Source: Bedellia somnulentella
Taxonomy: Eukaryota; Arthropoda; Insecta; Lepidoptera; Bedelliidae
DNA length: 64,000 bases
Assembly (NCBI GenBank): GCA_963576735.1
Contig: OY755189.1
Coordinates: 4,626,622 to 4,690,621 of the forward strand
Reading direction: 5' to 3'
Numbering within the stretch: the stretch's first letter is position 1; every line of letters starts with the position of its first letter. Of the stretch, positions 55,701 to 63,120 are shown piece by piece. The notes below the pieces were generated by a model that was given only the letters and a program-made list of their open reading frames with translations, had not been told where the DNA came from and searched no databases. Position numbers and translations under genes: made by a program.

Positions 55701-58700
55701 CAAAGATCTGGTGAAACAACACTATCTCACTGAAGCGCTGTAATACTGTTGCTTTTTAAACTATATCTAAATTATATTTCTAAAACGTATATGTGTATTT
55801 TATTTAGGTATTAGTATTGCTTGTATGTATAAAAGTATGTAGTTATATATGTATATGTTCATATTCGTTTAATATCTATATTATTTTGTATGATTAATAT
55901 TATTATTGTTATTTAATTGTAATAAGTTAGTTTTAAGTAAGCTTAATACATTATTATGTTTTTTTGGCCTTGTTTTGTGCATCTACCCAAATAATTAATT
56001 TATCGATCTCACCTTTTAGCGATAAGACCGCCAATTGTACTTCACTGTAAACTGTTTGATCATATTATTATTTTTGTAAATTTGTGTTTGATGTGCAATA
56101 AAGAGTTATTCTATTTTATGTATGTATTAAAATATTTTAGAAATAACTTCCAGTTGCATATCACAAAAAATTAAATACATCCGTGTTTTGTTATTACTTT
56201 ACGTAAACCCACGCCTTTAATGCGGATTGGGTCGGCAAAGGCTACTATTGCCATCTTGGACAACCCTGACAAACCACGCTCATCTTTCTCTCACAATCGA
56301 TGGTCTGCCTAATGCTCTGTGGTTTTATTCAATTTGATATTTGTAAATTACCTAGGTTGGTTGCCTTTTATTTATCGTCTGAAACTTAAAAAGAATACTT
56401 AAATATGTTTATCAATTCCGACATCCAAGTACCATCATGCTTATCGGGTTTAAAGGAACACAATGAAAAAGCTTACATTAAAAAAATATAATATATATAA
56501 TTGCTGTGTAGTGTCGGCTTAGAATAGCACTACCCCATTTCTTCCGGTGGGTGTACGTAAGAGGCAACTAACGGTATTGGGGCTTTTAAGGGATTTTTGG
56601 GCGATGCGGTTGGAGACCCATCACCAACAACCTTTATTTTACCATCTTTTCCCCACTCAACTTTCCAAACGTGGCTGAGGAATTTCGAATTCCTAAGCAC
56701 TGGCTACCCCTTCTAGGGATTTATAGCCGTGAGTATATGAATGTATGTCAAAATATATGGATATCGAATATAACCGTATTTCACAATTATAAATATACGA
56801 GTACCTAACTACACTCATAATTATTATCCCAGAAACTGTGTTTGTGTGCAGGTATTACTGGCATATTTATCACCTTCAACTATCAATTAAAGACGTCATT
56901 CTACGCTCGATTTAGTCAGTCTAGCACGACAATAATACATACGTACATATACTCACGGTCATAAATCCCAAACAGAGGTAGCCAGAGCTTTAGAGATAGA
57001 AACTCTTCAGCCACGTTTGAAAGTTGATAGGGGACAAGATGGTATAAATAAAGTATCGTTGGTGATGGTTCTCCAACCGCATCGCCCAAAAACCAATTAA
57101 AAAAACCCCATACTCTATGTATCTCGCATCTCAGTATGTTATTAGATTTATTGTTTTATCTTAAAATCGTGCATATACTGTATATTGTTGTTACAGTTTG
57201 TAAAGGACAATAAATCATATTCCATTGAATAGCGCGAGCCCGAGTAGCGATGAGCGCCTACCTTGCCGTAATACAGTGTTTTCACTAGTTCGGGGGGTAG
57301 AACTCAAAACTATTGTAACAAACACACCATACTTTTGTTATGTGAATGTGATACATATGTTTAAATATTGTTACTGAAACTTTATTTGAATAAAACGTTT
57401 GTACTTTACTTTACTTTACTCTTTGTCTTCTCTGACGACACCCGTGGGAAGAAAGGGGTAGAGACATACTAAGCCGGCACTAGACGGCTTTATGTTTTAT
57501 TAAGACAATATCATAATTACGAAATGGTTGCAAGTACAAACTAAATAACTGAACACTACCTGGCAGCCAAATCGTCCATATCAAGTGTGACCAGTTGGCT
57601 CAGCGTACTGTAATGCTATGTAGTGTCGGCTTAGAATAGCACTAACAATTTTTTCCTCTGAATGTCATAAGAGGCGACTTAGGATGTTTTATGTTGCTAT
57701 TGGGCGATGTAGCTGGATATCTTTTATTTTGCTATCTTTTCTTTACTCAACTCAAAGTGACTGAGATATTTCAAATGCTAATGCTATGGTTATCCCTTTT
57801 CTGATCTATAGAAAGTATATGTAAGTAAAGTAAAGTAGTGTCGGCTTAGAATAACAATACCCCATTTCTACCCGTGGGTGATCGTAAGAAGCGACTTAGG
57901 GTATAGGGGCTTTTTAAGCGATATTTGGGCGATGTGGTTGGAGACCCGTCACCAAAAACATTTATTATTACCATCTTTTCCCCATCAACTTCCAAAGTGG
58001 CTGAGGAATTTCTCATTCCAAAGCTCTGGCTGCCCCGTTAAGGGATTTATAACCGTGAGTACATGTATGTAGAAAGTATATGTATGTATACATACCTGGC
58101 AGCCAAATCGTCCATATCTAATGTGAGCAGTTGGCTGAGCGTGATATCAAATCTGCGGGCGGCGGGCAGCGGCGGCGGCGCGGCGGACAGATACTCGTCC
58201 TCGCTGCTCGTAGCGGTTCGCTCCGGACGGCGCTCGTACTGCAACTATAATTACCATTGTTAAAGACTCACGGTTTGAATACATTATTAAAAATCAGGGC
58301 TTAATGGCACCAGTAGCTGTGTCTTAGAATAGCACTACCCCATTTCAGTCGGCGGGTGTACGTAAAACGCGACTAACGGTATTGGAACTTTTAAGGTATT
58401 TTTGGACGGTGCGGTTGGAGACCCATCACCAACAACCTTTATTTTACCATCTTTTCCCCACGCAACTTCCAAAAGTGGCTGAGAAAATTCTAATTCCTTA
58501 GCTCTGGCTACCCCTACTAGGGATTTATAGCCGTGAGTATATCTATGTATGTAGGTGTGTCGAAACGACGGACAAATATACTCCCGATTTTATTTGAATA
58601 ACCCCGATTTTTTAAATAATTTACAACAATACATATTACTATAATGTGGTCAAGTTATCAAGGTTGTTAACGTTGAGAAAAACCCTCATAGTTAAATTGT

Positions 58701-59346
58701 AATTAATCGTGTGACAATGAAATCGCATAAGACAGCGATAGGCTAGGCTCAAAGCGTATGAGTGCACTGTCCAATGTTCAAAAGTATAAGTAACTTAAGT
58801 GTTAAATTTCGACTCAAAGAAACACCGAGCACAGATTAGAACATCTTTACTTCTTCGCTGGGCGTTAAGTGAAGATTTATACCGTTGGACAATATAAATG
58901 GCCATTAGACTTAATTGATACCGCTTACATTTTGGTAGCAGTGGTCAGAAAGTATTACACTTGTTTTTCGTGTAGAATTATATTTTATACATCACATCGT
59001 GTTTAATTATTTAACATTTCATAATAAATATAGGTATTATCAAATCACCCCAAGTAATAAACACTCGTTATTTGCTACTGTAATTATTTAAGGGCAAAAT
59101 AATCATTGGGAAGGAACACTTAAATCCAATTCTATCAACAATAAAAAAGCTACTAAATACCTTATTTTCCTTCTTCCGTTGCGGCGGCGGCAGCGGCGGC
59201 GTGTCGTGTCCGGCGGAGTCGTGCGGGGGGCGCGGCGGGGGGCGGCCGCTCGCCTCGCACGCCTTCTTGGGCGGCAGCGGGGGCGGCGACACGCTGTCCG
59301 ATAGTTTGGCGTGGGGGCGCTGGCGGATCGAACTTGTGTCTGTGGT
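42875..59346 (-). CDS. C-terminal 936 aa of a disordered, adaptor-like protein (possibly Disabled-like), 11 exons
   Basis: Exons in transcription order: 59346-59161, 58244-58096, 55507-55414, 54519-53571, 51481-51317, 50444-50345, 50073-49717, 48675-48602, 46111-46033, 43906-43625 and 43250-42875. All borders are GT/AG and all phases agree; 2811 nt make 936 codons plus TAA. The first visible exon is in phase 0 and has an acceptor, so the gene is 5'-incomplete. Visible parts: a class II SH3 ligand (PPPLPPKK, residues 20-30); a conserved-looking block DITLSQLLTLDMDDLAARLR; two related motifs DRYAAFREI and DRYAALREI in the long exon; an Arg/Ser/Asp/Glu-rich region (about 515-690); a nine-unit RE-rich repeat; and endocytic-type motifs (FEDNF, FEDF, SPFEHDF, DPF near residue 904, DFQAF at the end). 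DPF/DxF motifs bind the clathrin adaptor AP-2 in known endocytic proteins. Disabled is my best guess because of the SH3 ligands plus DPF motifs, but no PTB domain is in view; synergin- or aftiphilin-like proteins are alternatives. Confidence 0.85.
43625..43906 (-). CDS. 936-aa gene, exon with RE repeats
   Basis: RFDPNFSFGSHRSSSSASRR leads to nine RE(S/C/P/L/T/A) triplets and SPFEHDFDG. The repeat is built from degenerate AGAGAATCC-like units, prone to slippage. Donor AG/GTATGA. Confidence 0.85.
44236..45521 (-). mobile_element. mariner transposon, full length
   Basis: 1286 bp flanked by TA at 44234-44235 and 45522-45523. Inverted ends are TTAGGTCTTTACCTACGAAT and (complement) ATAGGTCTTTACCTATGAAA, alike except for a few substitutions and one gap. 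It holds one uninterrupted transposase gene, lies in an intron of the 936-aa gene and is transcribed in the same direction. Confidence 0.93.
44312..45370 (-). CDS. mariner transposase, intact
   Basis: 352 codons from the first ATG; the likelier start is MDTLKIRVIMEYEYRRG at 45331 (339 aa), the usual mariner size. N-terminal helix-turn-helix DNA-binding regions (about 20-110 in the longer form) are followed by the WVPHEL linker motif and a DDE catalytic core. The catalytic Asp residues lie in TCDEKW, LLHDNARPHT and YSPDLAPTDFYFF. I count 34 residues between the second and third Asp, the mariner D34D signature. No stops or frameshifts are seen, so the protein may still work. Confidence 0.93.
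   Translation of the reverse strand: MLRFHRISIFFVIMDTLKIRVIMEYEYRRGSNAAQAARNINDVYGANTTNQRTACYWFARFRSGNLDMKNEPRGRPKTLVDNDELKAIVEADDTQSTAELAATFDVSVKTILVHLRQIGKVKKLDKWVPHELNDRQREVRVETCLALLNRHTNEGILNRIVTCDEKWILFDNRKRSASWLDPGSAPKQCPKRKLTPRKVMVTVWWSSAGVIHHSFLPNGVSITADVYCEELNTMMEKLAHLQPALVNRSSPLLLHDNARPHTAQQTVSKLQELGLKALHHPPYSPDLAPTDFYFFQNLDNFLAEKKFNTRDAVQNAFEEFVASRPAVFFKKGINKLPLRWQRCIDCMGDDFD
45607..45769 (-). repeat. 163-bp repeat, arm 2 of the inverted pair
   Basis: Complement of 41155-41317 with about eight differences. The pair encloses the two last exons of the 936-aa gene and the mariner. Confidence 0.75.
45866..45992 (+). repeat. SINE-A tail half
   Basis: CAACAACCTTTATTTTACCA to GCTGTGAGTATATGTATGTA; the head half is absent. 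Confidence 0.7.
46033..46111 (-). CDS. 936-aa gene, short exon
   Basis: Completes a Glu codon, then RNYGSLGWRESRRKPEIRQL and ENTNK. Acceptor CTATTCAG, donor AG/GTATGG; identified by phase match to its neighbours. Confidence 0.75.
46165..46257 (-). repeat. SINE-B head fragment
   Basis: Minus-strand A box TGATAGCTCAATGGGTAGAA and B box GTTCAAATCCCGG; the body is missing beyond the AATTTGTCTTTTC region. Confidence 0.65.
46288..46333. other. 20-bp stem hairpin with 5-base loop
   Basis: GAAATAATGTATACGGCAAA pairs with TTTGCCATATACATTATTTC, with a single C/A mismatch. It is short for a pre-miRNA. Confidence 0.5.
46600..47336. mobile_element. fold-back element with 170-bp arms
   Basis: The arms 46600-46769 and 47168-47336 are inverted repeats differing at about three positions and one gap (about 98% identity), beginning GGTAAAAAAACTTTTTAAGT. 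TA lies on both outer sides (46598-46599 and 47337-47338). The 398-bp centre has no open frame. The TA duplication suggests a Tc1/mariner-mobilised MITE; the family is otherwise unknown. Confidence 0.75.
47640..48070 (+). repeat. 118-bp tandem repeat with YY1-like sites
   Basis: Units start at about 47691, 47811, 47929 and 48047 (spacing 120, 118 and 118) with GGCCGCCATCTTGGATTT. Each contains CATTTGATACCCATATTGAT, and three of the four carry ATCCGCCATTTTGTAG just before the next unit. The following 48070-48200 (AAAATTTCAGATTAATCGGT) may be the end of the mobile element that carries the array. Confidence 0.75.
48372..48535 (+). repeat. SINE-B 3' half
   Basis: GTGATAGGCCCACCCGCTATC, CACGTGATGCGCCGGAGTAA and GGCGTAAACGTTC. 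Confidence 0.55.
48602..48675 (-). CDS. 936-aa gene, Gly/Arg exon
   Basis: Completes an Asp codon, then YSDGGGSGRSSPRERWPEHR and WRRD. Acceptor AATTCCAG, donor G/GTACGC. Confidence 0.75.
48804..49357. mobile_element. GC-rich element with long inverted repeats
   Basis: Terminal 21-bp perfect inverted repeats (GTACTGACTGAGCGAGCCGC at 48810 and its complement ending 49349) continue as imperfect arms. One inner match is 48989-49043 with 49259-49313 (GGTCTGTAAGTTTTCTTCC). The terminal motif also recurs inside at 48912. It is about 550 bp with strong CpG content and no credible gene. Confidence 0.65.
49610..49649. other. 18-bp perfect hairpin
   Basis: AAAATACTATCTACCCAC and its exact complement are separated by ATGG. 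Probably a relic of an inverted-repeat element. Confidence 0.5.
49717..50073 (-). CDS. 936-aa gene, Arg/Asp/Glu-rich exon
   Basis: About 118 residues of mixed-charge repeats (RDRRDSGSGRDRRDISKDKD, SRERERSKDYREKERDRHRK-like) ending SWDDEEDE. The acceptor is ATATTTCCAG and the donor GA/GTAAGT. Such regions favour phosphorylation and RNA or protein condensation, but function here is unknown. Confidence 0.85.
50345..50444 (-). CDS. 936-aa gene, Ser/His exon
   Basis: RQTSSSSRDVSPWEEEPPVI followed by TRHHRTSSHHRES. Acceptor AATTGCAG, donor AG/GTAACT. Confidence 0.82.
50503..50755 (+). repeat. SINE-A copy
   Basis: Complete and close to consensus, with four TATG units in the tail. Confidence 0.85.
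50757..50845 (+). repeat. tRNA-like SINE head
   Basis: GTGGAGGTCGTGGGTTCGATTC is an excellent B box (only 20 bases of context matter: GGTTCGATTCCC). It is followed by GTCGAAATTTTTATTTCC, shared with the element at 32503. Confidence 0.55.
51317..51481 (-). CDS. 936-aa gene, Trp/Arg exon
   Basis: PPREVDRAGHWSVLATRASP continues to SSDSRDSESGLWRQQ and SPHSPQSRTRRQRKR. Acceptor GTACTTAG, donor GGAA/GTAAGT. Confidence 0.83.
51541..51792 (+). repeat. SINE-A copy, subfamily variant
   Basis: Head CCGTGTAGTGCCGGCTTAGA and TACCCACGGGTGTCGTAAGA differ from the common TCGGC/GTACG form, suggesting subfamilies. The tail has about four TATG units. Confidence 0.8.
51875..52873 (-). mobile_element. non-autonomous Helitron, 999 bp
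   Basis: On the minus strand it starts TCTATACTTATAATAAATCT at 52873 and ends ...CGATCCACTAG at 51875. A small CCC/GGG hairpin (CCCGTGCGAAGCTGGG) sits before the end, and A and T flank it. It carries a long (GACA)n run and no transposase. Confidence 0.8.
52690..52752. repeat. (GACA)n microsatellite inside Helitron
   Basis: About 15 uninterrupted tetranucleotide units; likely polymorphic. Confidence 0.9.
53145..53233 (-). repeat. SINE-A with internal deletion
   Basis: Tail TACATACATATACTCAC joins directly to the head part CCTTAGTCGCCTCTTACGAT...CCGACACTACACGG; the middle 150 bp are missing. Confidence 0.7.
53571..54519 (-). CDS. 936-aa gene, long exon
   Basis: 316 codons rich in Ser, Asp, Glu and Lys. 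It contains DEFEDNFAPTDASEFVANFE, two DRYAA(F/L)REI motifs about 150 residues apart, SVSP phospho-site-like repeats and DNSDFFDCIDN. Acceptor TTTTTCCAG, donor AAAC/GTGAGT. Long low-complexity exons like this are typical of endocytic and signalling scaffolds. Confidence 0.9.
54626..54871 (+). repeat. SINE-A copy with 11-bp target duplication
   Basis: Flanked by perfect TGTAATTTTAG at 54615-54625 and 54872-54882. It is a complete copy. Confidence 0.9.
54980..55338 (-). repeat. SINE-B copy, complete
   Basis: Minus-strand head TGATAGTCCAGTGGGTAGAA with a B-box-like GAGTTCCAATCCTGG, and the full body to the GGCGTGAACGTTTATG end. Confidence 0.8.
55414..55507 (-). CDS. 936-aa gene, helix-rich short exon
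   Basis: Completes Arg, then LRVPATTLTSMTLPQLTAYL and RSYLQSDVDRA. With the previous exon it forms what looks like a small folded helical block. Acceptor TTTTATAG, donor GCG/GTAAGT. Confidence 0.85.
55603..56120 (+). mobile_element. 3' end of a CR1-like LINE
   Basis: The frame to TAA at 55741-55743 ends HAVQLWNTLPVEVRLAKSLN, VFKDLVKQHYLTEAL, the usual C-terminus of CR1/Jockey-type reverse-transcriptase proteins. About 370 bp of AT-rich 3' UTR follow, ending TGCAATAAAGAG. It is 5'-truncated. Confidence 0.75.
56502..56748 (+). repeat. SINE-A copy
   Basis: Complete and near consensus (TGCTGTGTAGTGTCGGCTTA to CGTGAGTATATGAATGTATG). Confidence 0.85.
56937..57115 (-). repeat. SINE-A copy, head truncated
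   Basis: Tail CATACGTACATATACTCACG to AACCAATTAAAAAAACCCCA. Confidence 0.65.
57424..57490 (-). repeat. SINE-A head fragment
   Basis: ACGACACCCGTGGGAAGAAA to TAAGCCGGCACTAGACGG, of the same variant type as 51541. Confidence 0.6.
57558..57606 (-). pseudogene. partial duplicate of the 58096-58244 exon
   Basis: On the minus strand, GCATTACAG precedes a frame reading TLSQLVTLDMDDLAA plus AG, then GTAGTG. This matches the true exon's TLSQLLTLDMDDLAA with only one amino-acid change, and both splice signals could function. It lies just beside a SINE-A cluster, and the acceptor is partly SINE-derived. Confidence 0.7.
57614..57812 (+). repeat. SINE-A copy, degraded
   Basis: Head ATGTAGTGTCGGCTTAGAAT is good; the body is worn. 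Confidence 0.6.
57834..58072 (+). repeat. SINE-A copy
   Basis: AGTGTCGGCTTAGAATAACA to GTGAGTACATGTATGTAG. It separates the true exon from its partial duplicate. Confidence 0.75.
58096..58244 (-). CDS. 936-aa gene, second visible exon
   Basis: LQYERRPERTATSSEDEYLS, a Pro/Ala stretch (AAPPPLPAARR) and DITLSQLLTLDMDDLAA plus AG. Acceptor GTAATTATAG, donor CAG/GTATGT. Confidence 0.85.
58313..58555 (+). repeat. SINE-A copy
   Basis: Starts AGCTGTGTCTTAGAATAGCA (eight bases of head lost) and ends GTATATCTATGTATGTAGG. Confidence 0.75.
58640..58800 (+). repeat. degraded SINE-B middle
   Basis: GTGGTCAAGTTATCAAGGTTG, GTGTGACAATGAAATCGCAT and GACAGCGATAGGCTAGG. The rest of 58801-59160 shows nothing recognisable. 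Confidence 0.4.
59161..59346 (-). CDS. 936-aa gene, first visible exon (Pro-rich)
   Basis: TTDTSSIRQRPHAKLSDSVS is followed by PPPLPPKKACEASG and PPPRPPH...PPLPPPQRKKENK. PPLPPKK fits a class II SH3 ligand. Acceptor ATTCCTTAG, donor AAG/GTATTT; phase 0 at both ends, so copies could be added without shifting the frame. Confidence 0.87.
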
Positions 59347-59799
59347 CTAAGGAATACATGGTGTTTTAATGCGTGCGCTATAGATGTGTCGCGGTCAAGT
59401 ATTAGTAGACCGTACTCGCCGCCCATTCATACCGACCGCGCCGTGTAAGTGTGCGGGCAATCTAAATTGGCCAGTGGCTAATCAGCTATGAAGTGGCCAG
59501 CGTAATCTGAACAAACTCGTGCCGTTTTTCCGCTTAACGCATCGGAGGTCCTTATGTTAAAGTGTTTGGGTTAAATATTATATTGTATATAACTTATACA
59601 TATTGCGTCGAGAACTAGCCTATCTTCTTGCGCGACAGGAAGGAAGAGACACGAGGCAGGAGAGAACTTGTGTTGGTGGTCTGGAGATATTTGTGTTTGG
59701 TTGGTATTTGGACTAAGCAAGTGTGCTCAAAAAGGCAGGCGTCCGAAGTGTGAAGAATGAAAGTGCATATATGAAAAGATTGATGGATGTCAACAAAGC

Positions 59800-59880
59800 T
59801 AGAGGTTTGTCGAATCGTACAGTGGCGACCGATTGTCTTTCCTACCCCAATGTGAACTAACGGCGTGAGTATATGTGCAA
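59800..59880 (-). repeat. interspersed repeat shared with 7370-7470
   Basis: Minus strand CTCACGCCGTTAGTTCACAT and CCACTGTACGATTCGAC. Confidence 0.4.
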
Positions 59881-59888
59881 GGGTGGCT

Positions 59889-60007
59889 ATAGCCGGCCGG
59901 TGCCCTCGCCCGTCTTCTTGGGCGGCAGGGGGGTGGCGGGGACACGCTGTCAGATAGTTTAGCGTGCGGGCGCTGCCGCTGGCGGATCGAACTTGTGTCT
60001 GTGGTCA
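59889..60007 (-). pseudogene. decayed copy 1 of the Pro-rich exon
   Basis: Minus strand reads TDTSSIRQRQRPHAKLSDSV, then SPPPPCRPRRR: an extra base after the SPPP region shifts the frame, a 2-codon QR insertion is present, and the acceptor reads CCCTGACC instead of CCTTAGACC. Not usable as an exon. Confidence 0.75.
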
Positions 60008-60062
60008 GGGAATATGATTTTGGTGTTAATGTGCGAGGGTTATACTGCATATAGATAAATAT

Positions 60063-60185
60063 AATATGACACAGATCTAGTAAGCCCCAAAGTAAGTACA
60101 ACTTATTGACTTGTGGTATGGGATACTAGTGTATCCAAAACCAAGAAATAATATCAAAAACCAAGAAACACCAATTATGTTCATC
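60063..60185 (-). repeat. SINE-C fragment
   Basis: CTAGTAAGCCCCAAAGTAAG, GACTTGTGGTATGGGATACT and AACCAAGAAACACC, inserted between the two exon copies. Confidence 0.55.
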
Positions 60186-60191
60186 ACGATT

Positions 60192-60290
60192 CGGTCGACA
60201 CTTTGCCCGTCTTCGTGGAAGGTAGGGCGGGGACACAATCTAAAAATTTGGCGAGCGAGCGCTGGCGGATTGAACTTATGTCTGTGGTCT
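60192..60290 (-). pseudogene. decayed copy 2 of the Pro-rich exon
   Basis: Minus strand TTDISSIRQRSLAKFLD follows an acceptor-like ACCCAG; the proline part is scrambled (CVPALPSTKTG). It is more diverged than copy 1. Confidence 0.7.
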
Positions 60291-60298
60291 GGGTTCAT

Positions 60299-61787
60299 TA
60301 GAGAAAAAAGGCATGATGTTAAAAAGTAGTAAGCTTTTAAAAGAAATATGATAAACTATTGTGAGATGGACTCCCCATGACAGGTTTCCTATGAGCAAGA
60401 ATAGCTGAAAGAAGAGATATTAAAAGTAGCATGTCAAATTTATGAGAATAAAAAATAAAATACAGACTCAACTTTGTTTTTTAATAGAGTTTGTATAAAA
60501 TACAAAGTTAATTTTGTGTGTTTGAGGCAAAAAGGCTCCTCAAGTACATCATGTATATGAATGAAATTTGGCAGAATGCTAGATAATGACCTAAAAAATA
60601 AAATAGGATACTTTATAGTCCGGAAAAAAATTACCAATTTTTTTTTAAGCATGATTGAACTAAGAGTACCGGAAAAACACCTTAAGCTTTGTCATAAGCA
60701 AAGGTCACTGGGCAACTTAGTATGGAAACCATACCCACGGCCTACAAAAACAAAATTGGTTTGGATGTTTAGATTAGCGTCCGTCCCTAGTTTATGAAAA
60801 TATATGTCGCATTATTGTAGAATATGGGAATCTGCCCAAAAATGAAAAATAAGATATGAGTAATATCGTCTAGTGATAAGTTATTTTTCGACTATTTCCA
60901 TTGGTTTTTTTATCACACGGTGGAGCAACTGAACTCGTCGTGTTTGTCTGCTAGCTCTAACAATACCTACATATTGAGCACCTAAAAGATAAAAACTTTT
61001 TCTATCTCACTAATACAATAGGAGTAATCTGATGTACCTAAGTATTTTTTAATAAAACAAATGTGTATAATTACATTATTATTTTTATTCAACATTATCA
61101 ATGTCAACAGGCACGATAGTATCGTCCAAGAACCTTGCTGGCGCATCTATTTGTAATTGATACCTAATATTTTGAAACACAAATAGTTGTTTTTATGTTA
61201 TCTCCCGCGTTTTCTTTAAAAAAAACTACATAAAATGAAAGGTATCCCAATGACCTTTGACAGTACTCTACTCTACCCGACTCTCAAAGTGTCAACATAG
61301 CGCTGTGCTTTTTTGCGATTATTTATAAGTAGAACTTCAAATACTGGCTGGAATTGGATCTGAACTCAATCACAAACAAAAAGGATACATTTTGAACATC
61401 AAGTACATCACATCAACCACGGATTTTGGATGTTTTGATTCCTATTACTGTTCACCAGGTATTTAGACATATTCGTTATTTTTCAAATTCATATTTTCAA
61501 ACGGCTCAGTAGAAGTAAACATTGAAGTATTTAAATAAATTGCAAGAGTTTATTACACAAGTACCGCAACAAAAATAATAATTTGACAGCTGTGTCAAAG
61601 TCTGGCTGACATTTGATTCATTCTCAAGTTGCATCCAATCCCATTGGCCATCACCAGATTCAGTGTTGCCAATAGTAAGAATTTCACTACTACGCGATAT
61701 TTACCACACAATCTGAGTCATTTGAGCAAAACGAACTATACCTACATTTAATTATAATTTACAAGCGGAACGCTAGGCAGAGGAAGA
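60299..61787. other. DNA between the exon copies and the LINE ORF1
   Basis: AT-rich with no host exon recognisable. The last few hundred bases (from about 61260) are likely the LINE 5' UTR, but its start cannot be fixed. Confidence 0.4.
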
Positions 61788-62900
61788 ATGAGTTTATGCG
61801 CAGGATGCAATAAAGTCATCAGTGTTACTGATAAATTAAACTGTTTTCAATGCGGTCACTCTTACCACTTCGGTTGTGTTAACTTGAAAAAGCGCCCGAG
61901 ATCGACGGTGGCTTGGAAATGCCCCGAGTGCAGACCGAAGAGAAAGAGTGACGATGAAACACCGGTGAAAGAGCTAAATCAGTTAAACCCCGAGTCACCA
62001 TTGGATGATCAGAAATCAGTCGATTCTTCCACCGCTGGTACATCGGCCGAGCAAAAAACCCAGGTAAAAGAAATAAATCTCAAGTCACCTCCCCGTACTA
62101 TTCAGTCACCCCAATGCTCCGACTCCGAAATTAACGACCGTAAATATGAGAGCCTAATGAGGGAGATCCGCGCTCTATCTAATAAACTTGCACCTCTGGA
62201 ATCCTTAAAAGAGGATGTAAAGCATCTCAAGGAGAGCTTAGAGACTATACAAGGTTCTTTAAGAGCTACGAACACAGCTATTCAGGAATTTACCAACCGG
62301 CTGAGTGAAGTGGAAAATCGTGTTCTCAAACTCGAGACAGCAAAAAAAGAGCAAAGCTCTCTCTTGGCGCGTATTCAGTCTCAGATTGACAGCTTGGTGA
62401 TCAATATGAGTGATAAGGAGCAATGGGATAGACTTAACAATGTAGAACTTAAAGACATTCCGGAGACCAAGAATGAAAATCTAATGGATCTCGTATGTGC
62501 GATTGGCAAACGAATTCAGTATCCCGTCGCAAAAAATCAGTTGAACTTTATAACTCGTGTGCAGTCCCATGATTCTCACAAAATCAAACCGATAATTGTT
62601 TGCTTTAATAACCGTTATGTGAAAGAGGATTTTATAGCCGCTGCCAGAGCATCGATAAGGTCAACTCCAATGACCCCAGCAGTCCTAGGCCTTCAAGGAA
62701 ATACCAGGATCTATGTCAACGACCACCTTACTCTGCAAAACAAGCTGCTCCTCTCGAAAGTAAAGAAGGCAAAAAAGGAGCTAAACCTATCGCATGTTTG
62801 GGTGAAGCAAGCAAAGATATTTGTTCGTCGGGACGATACTTCTCCTATCATAAATGTAAAATCCGAAAAAGATTTGTCAAAATTAGCCATCAAAAAGTGA
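61788..62900 (+). CDS. LINE ORF1 protein: PHD finger, coiled coil, FP-like C-domain
   Basis: 370 aa. A Cys/His zinc finger (residues 4-48: CAGC...CFQCGHSYHFGC...CPEC) of PHD type is followed by a Ser/Pro/Glu linker, a coiled coil (about 120-210, ESLKEDVKHLKESLETIQGS) and a C-terminal domain (about 215-365, WDRLNNVELKDIPETKNENL; RIYVNDHLTLQNKLLLSKVK). The C-terminal part looks like the baculovirus FP-protein C-terminal fold, which is often found in insect LINE ORF1. PHD fingers are reported in ORF1 of CR1-like elements. The protein presumably coats the LINE RNA. Confidence 0.85.
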   Translation: MSLCAGCNKVISVTDKLNCFQCGHSYHFGCVNLKKRPRSTVAWKCPECRPKRKSDDETPVKELNQLNPESPLDDQKSVDSSTAGTSAEQKTQVKEINLKSPPRTIQSPQCSDSEINDRKYESLMREIRALSNKLAPLESLKEDVKHLKESLETIQGSLRATNTAIQEFTNRLSEVENRVLKLETAKKEQSSLLARIQSQIDSLVINMSDKEQWDRLNNVELKDIPETKNENLMDLVCAIGKRIQYPVAKNQLNFITRVQSHDSHKIKPIIVCFNNRYVKEDFIAAARASIRSTPMTPAVLGLQGNTRIYVNDHLTLQNKLLLSKVKKAKKELNLSHVWVKQAKIFVRRDDTSPIINVKSEKDLSKLAIKK

Positions 62901-63120
62901 TCCCATGTAATATAATACGCTTTTTAATCAATTCAATTTTTTTAAATTTTAATCGAGGTACGTACATTCGTCATTTTTTTATTATTATTTTGGTCTCTGC
63001 TTTATGCGCTTATCATGCAGCTGTGGTATGGTGCTGGTCAAAATACGGTCGAAATATTTTATTTAGCTTACGCTGTTTCATTAGTGATATACTAATTTTA
63101 GTCTATTTTATCGATAAATA

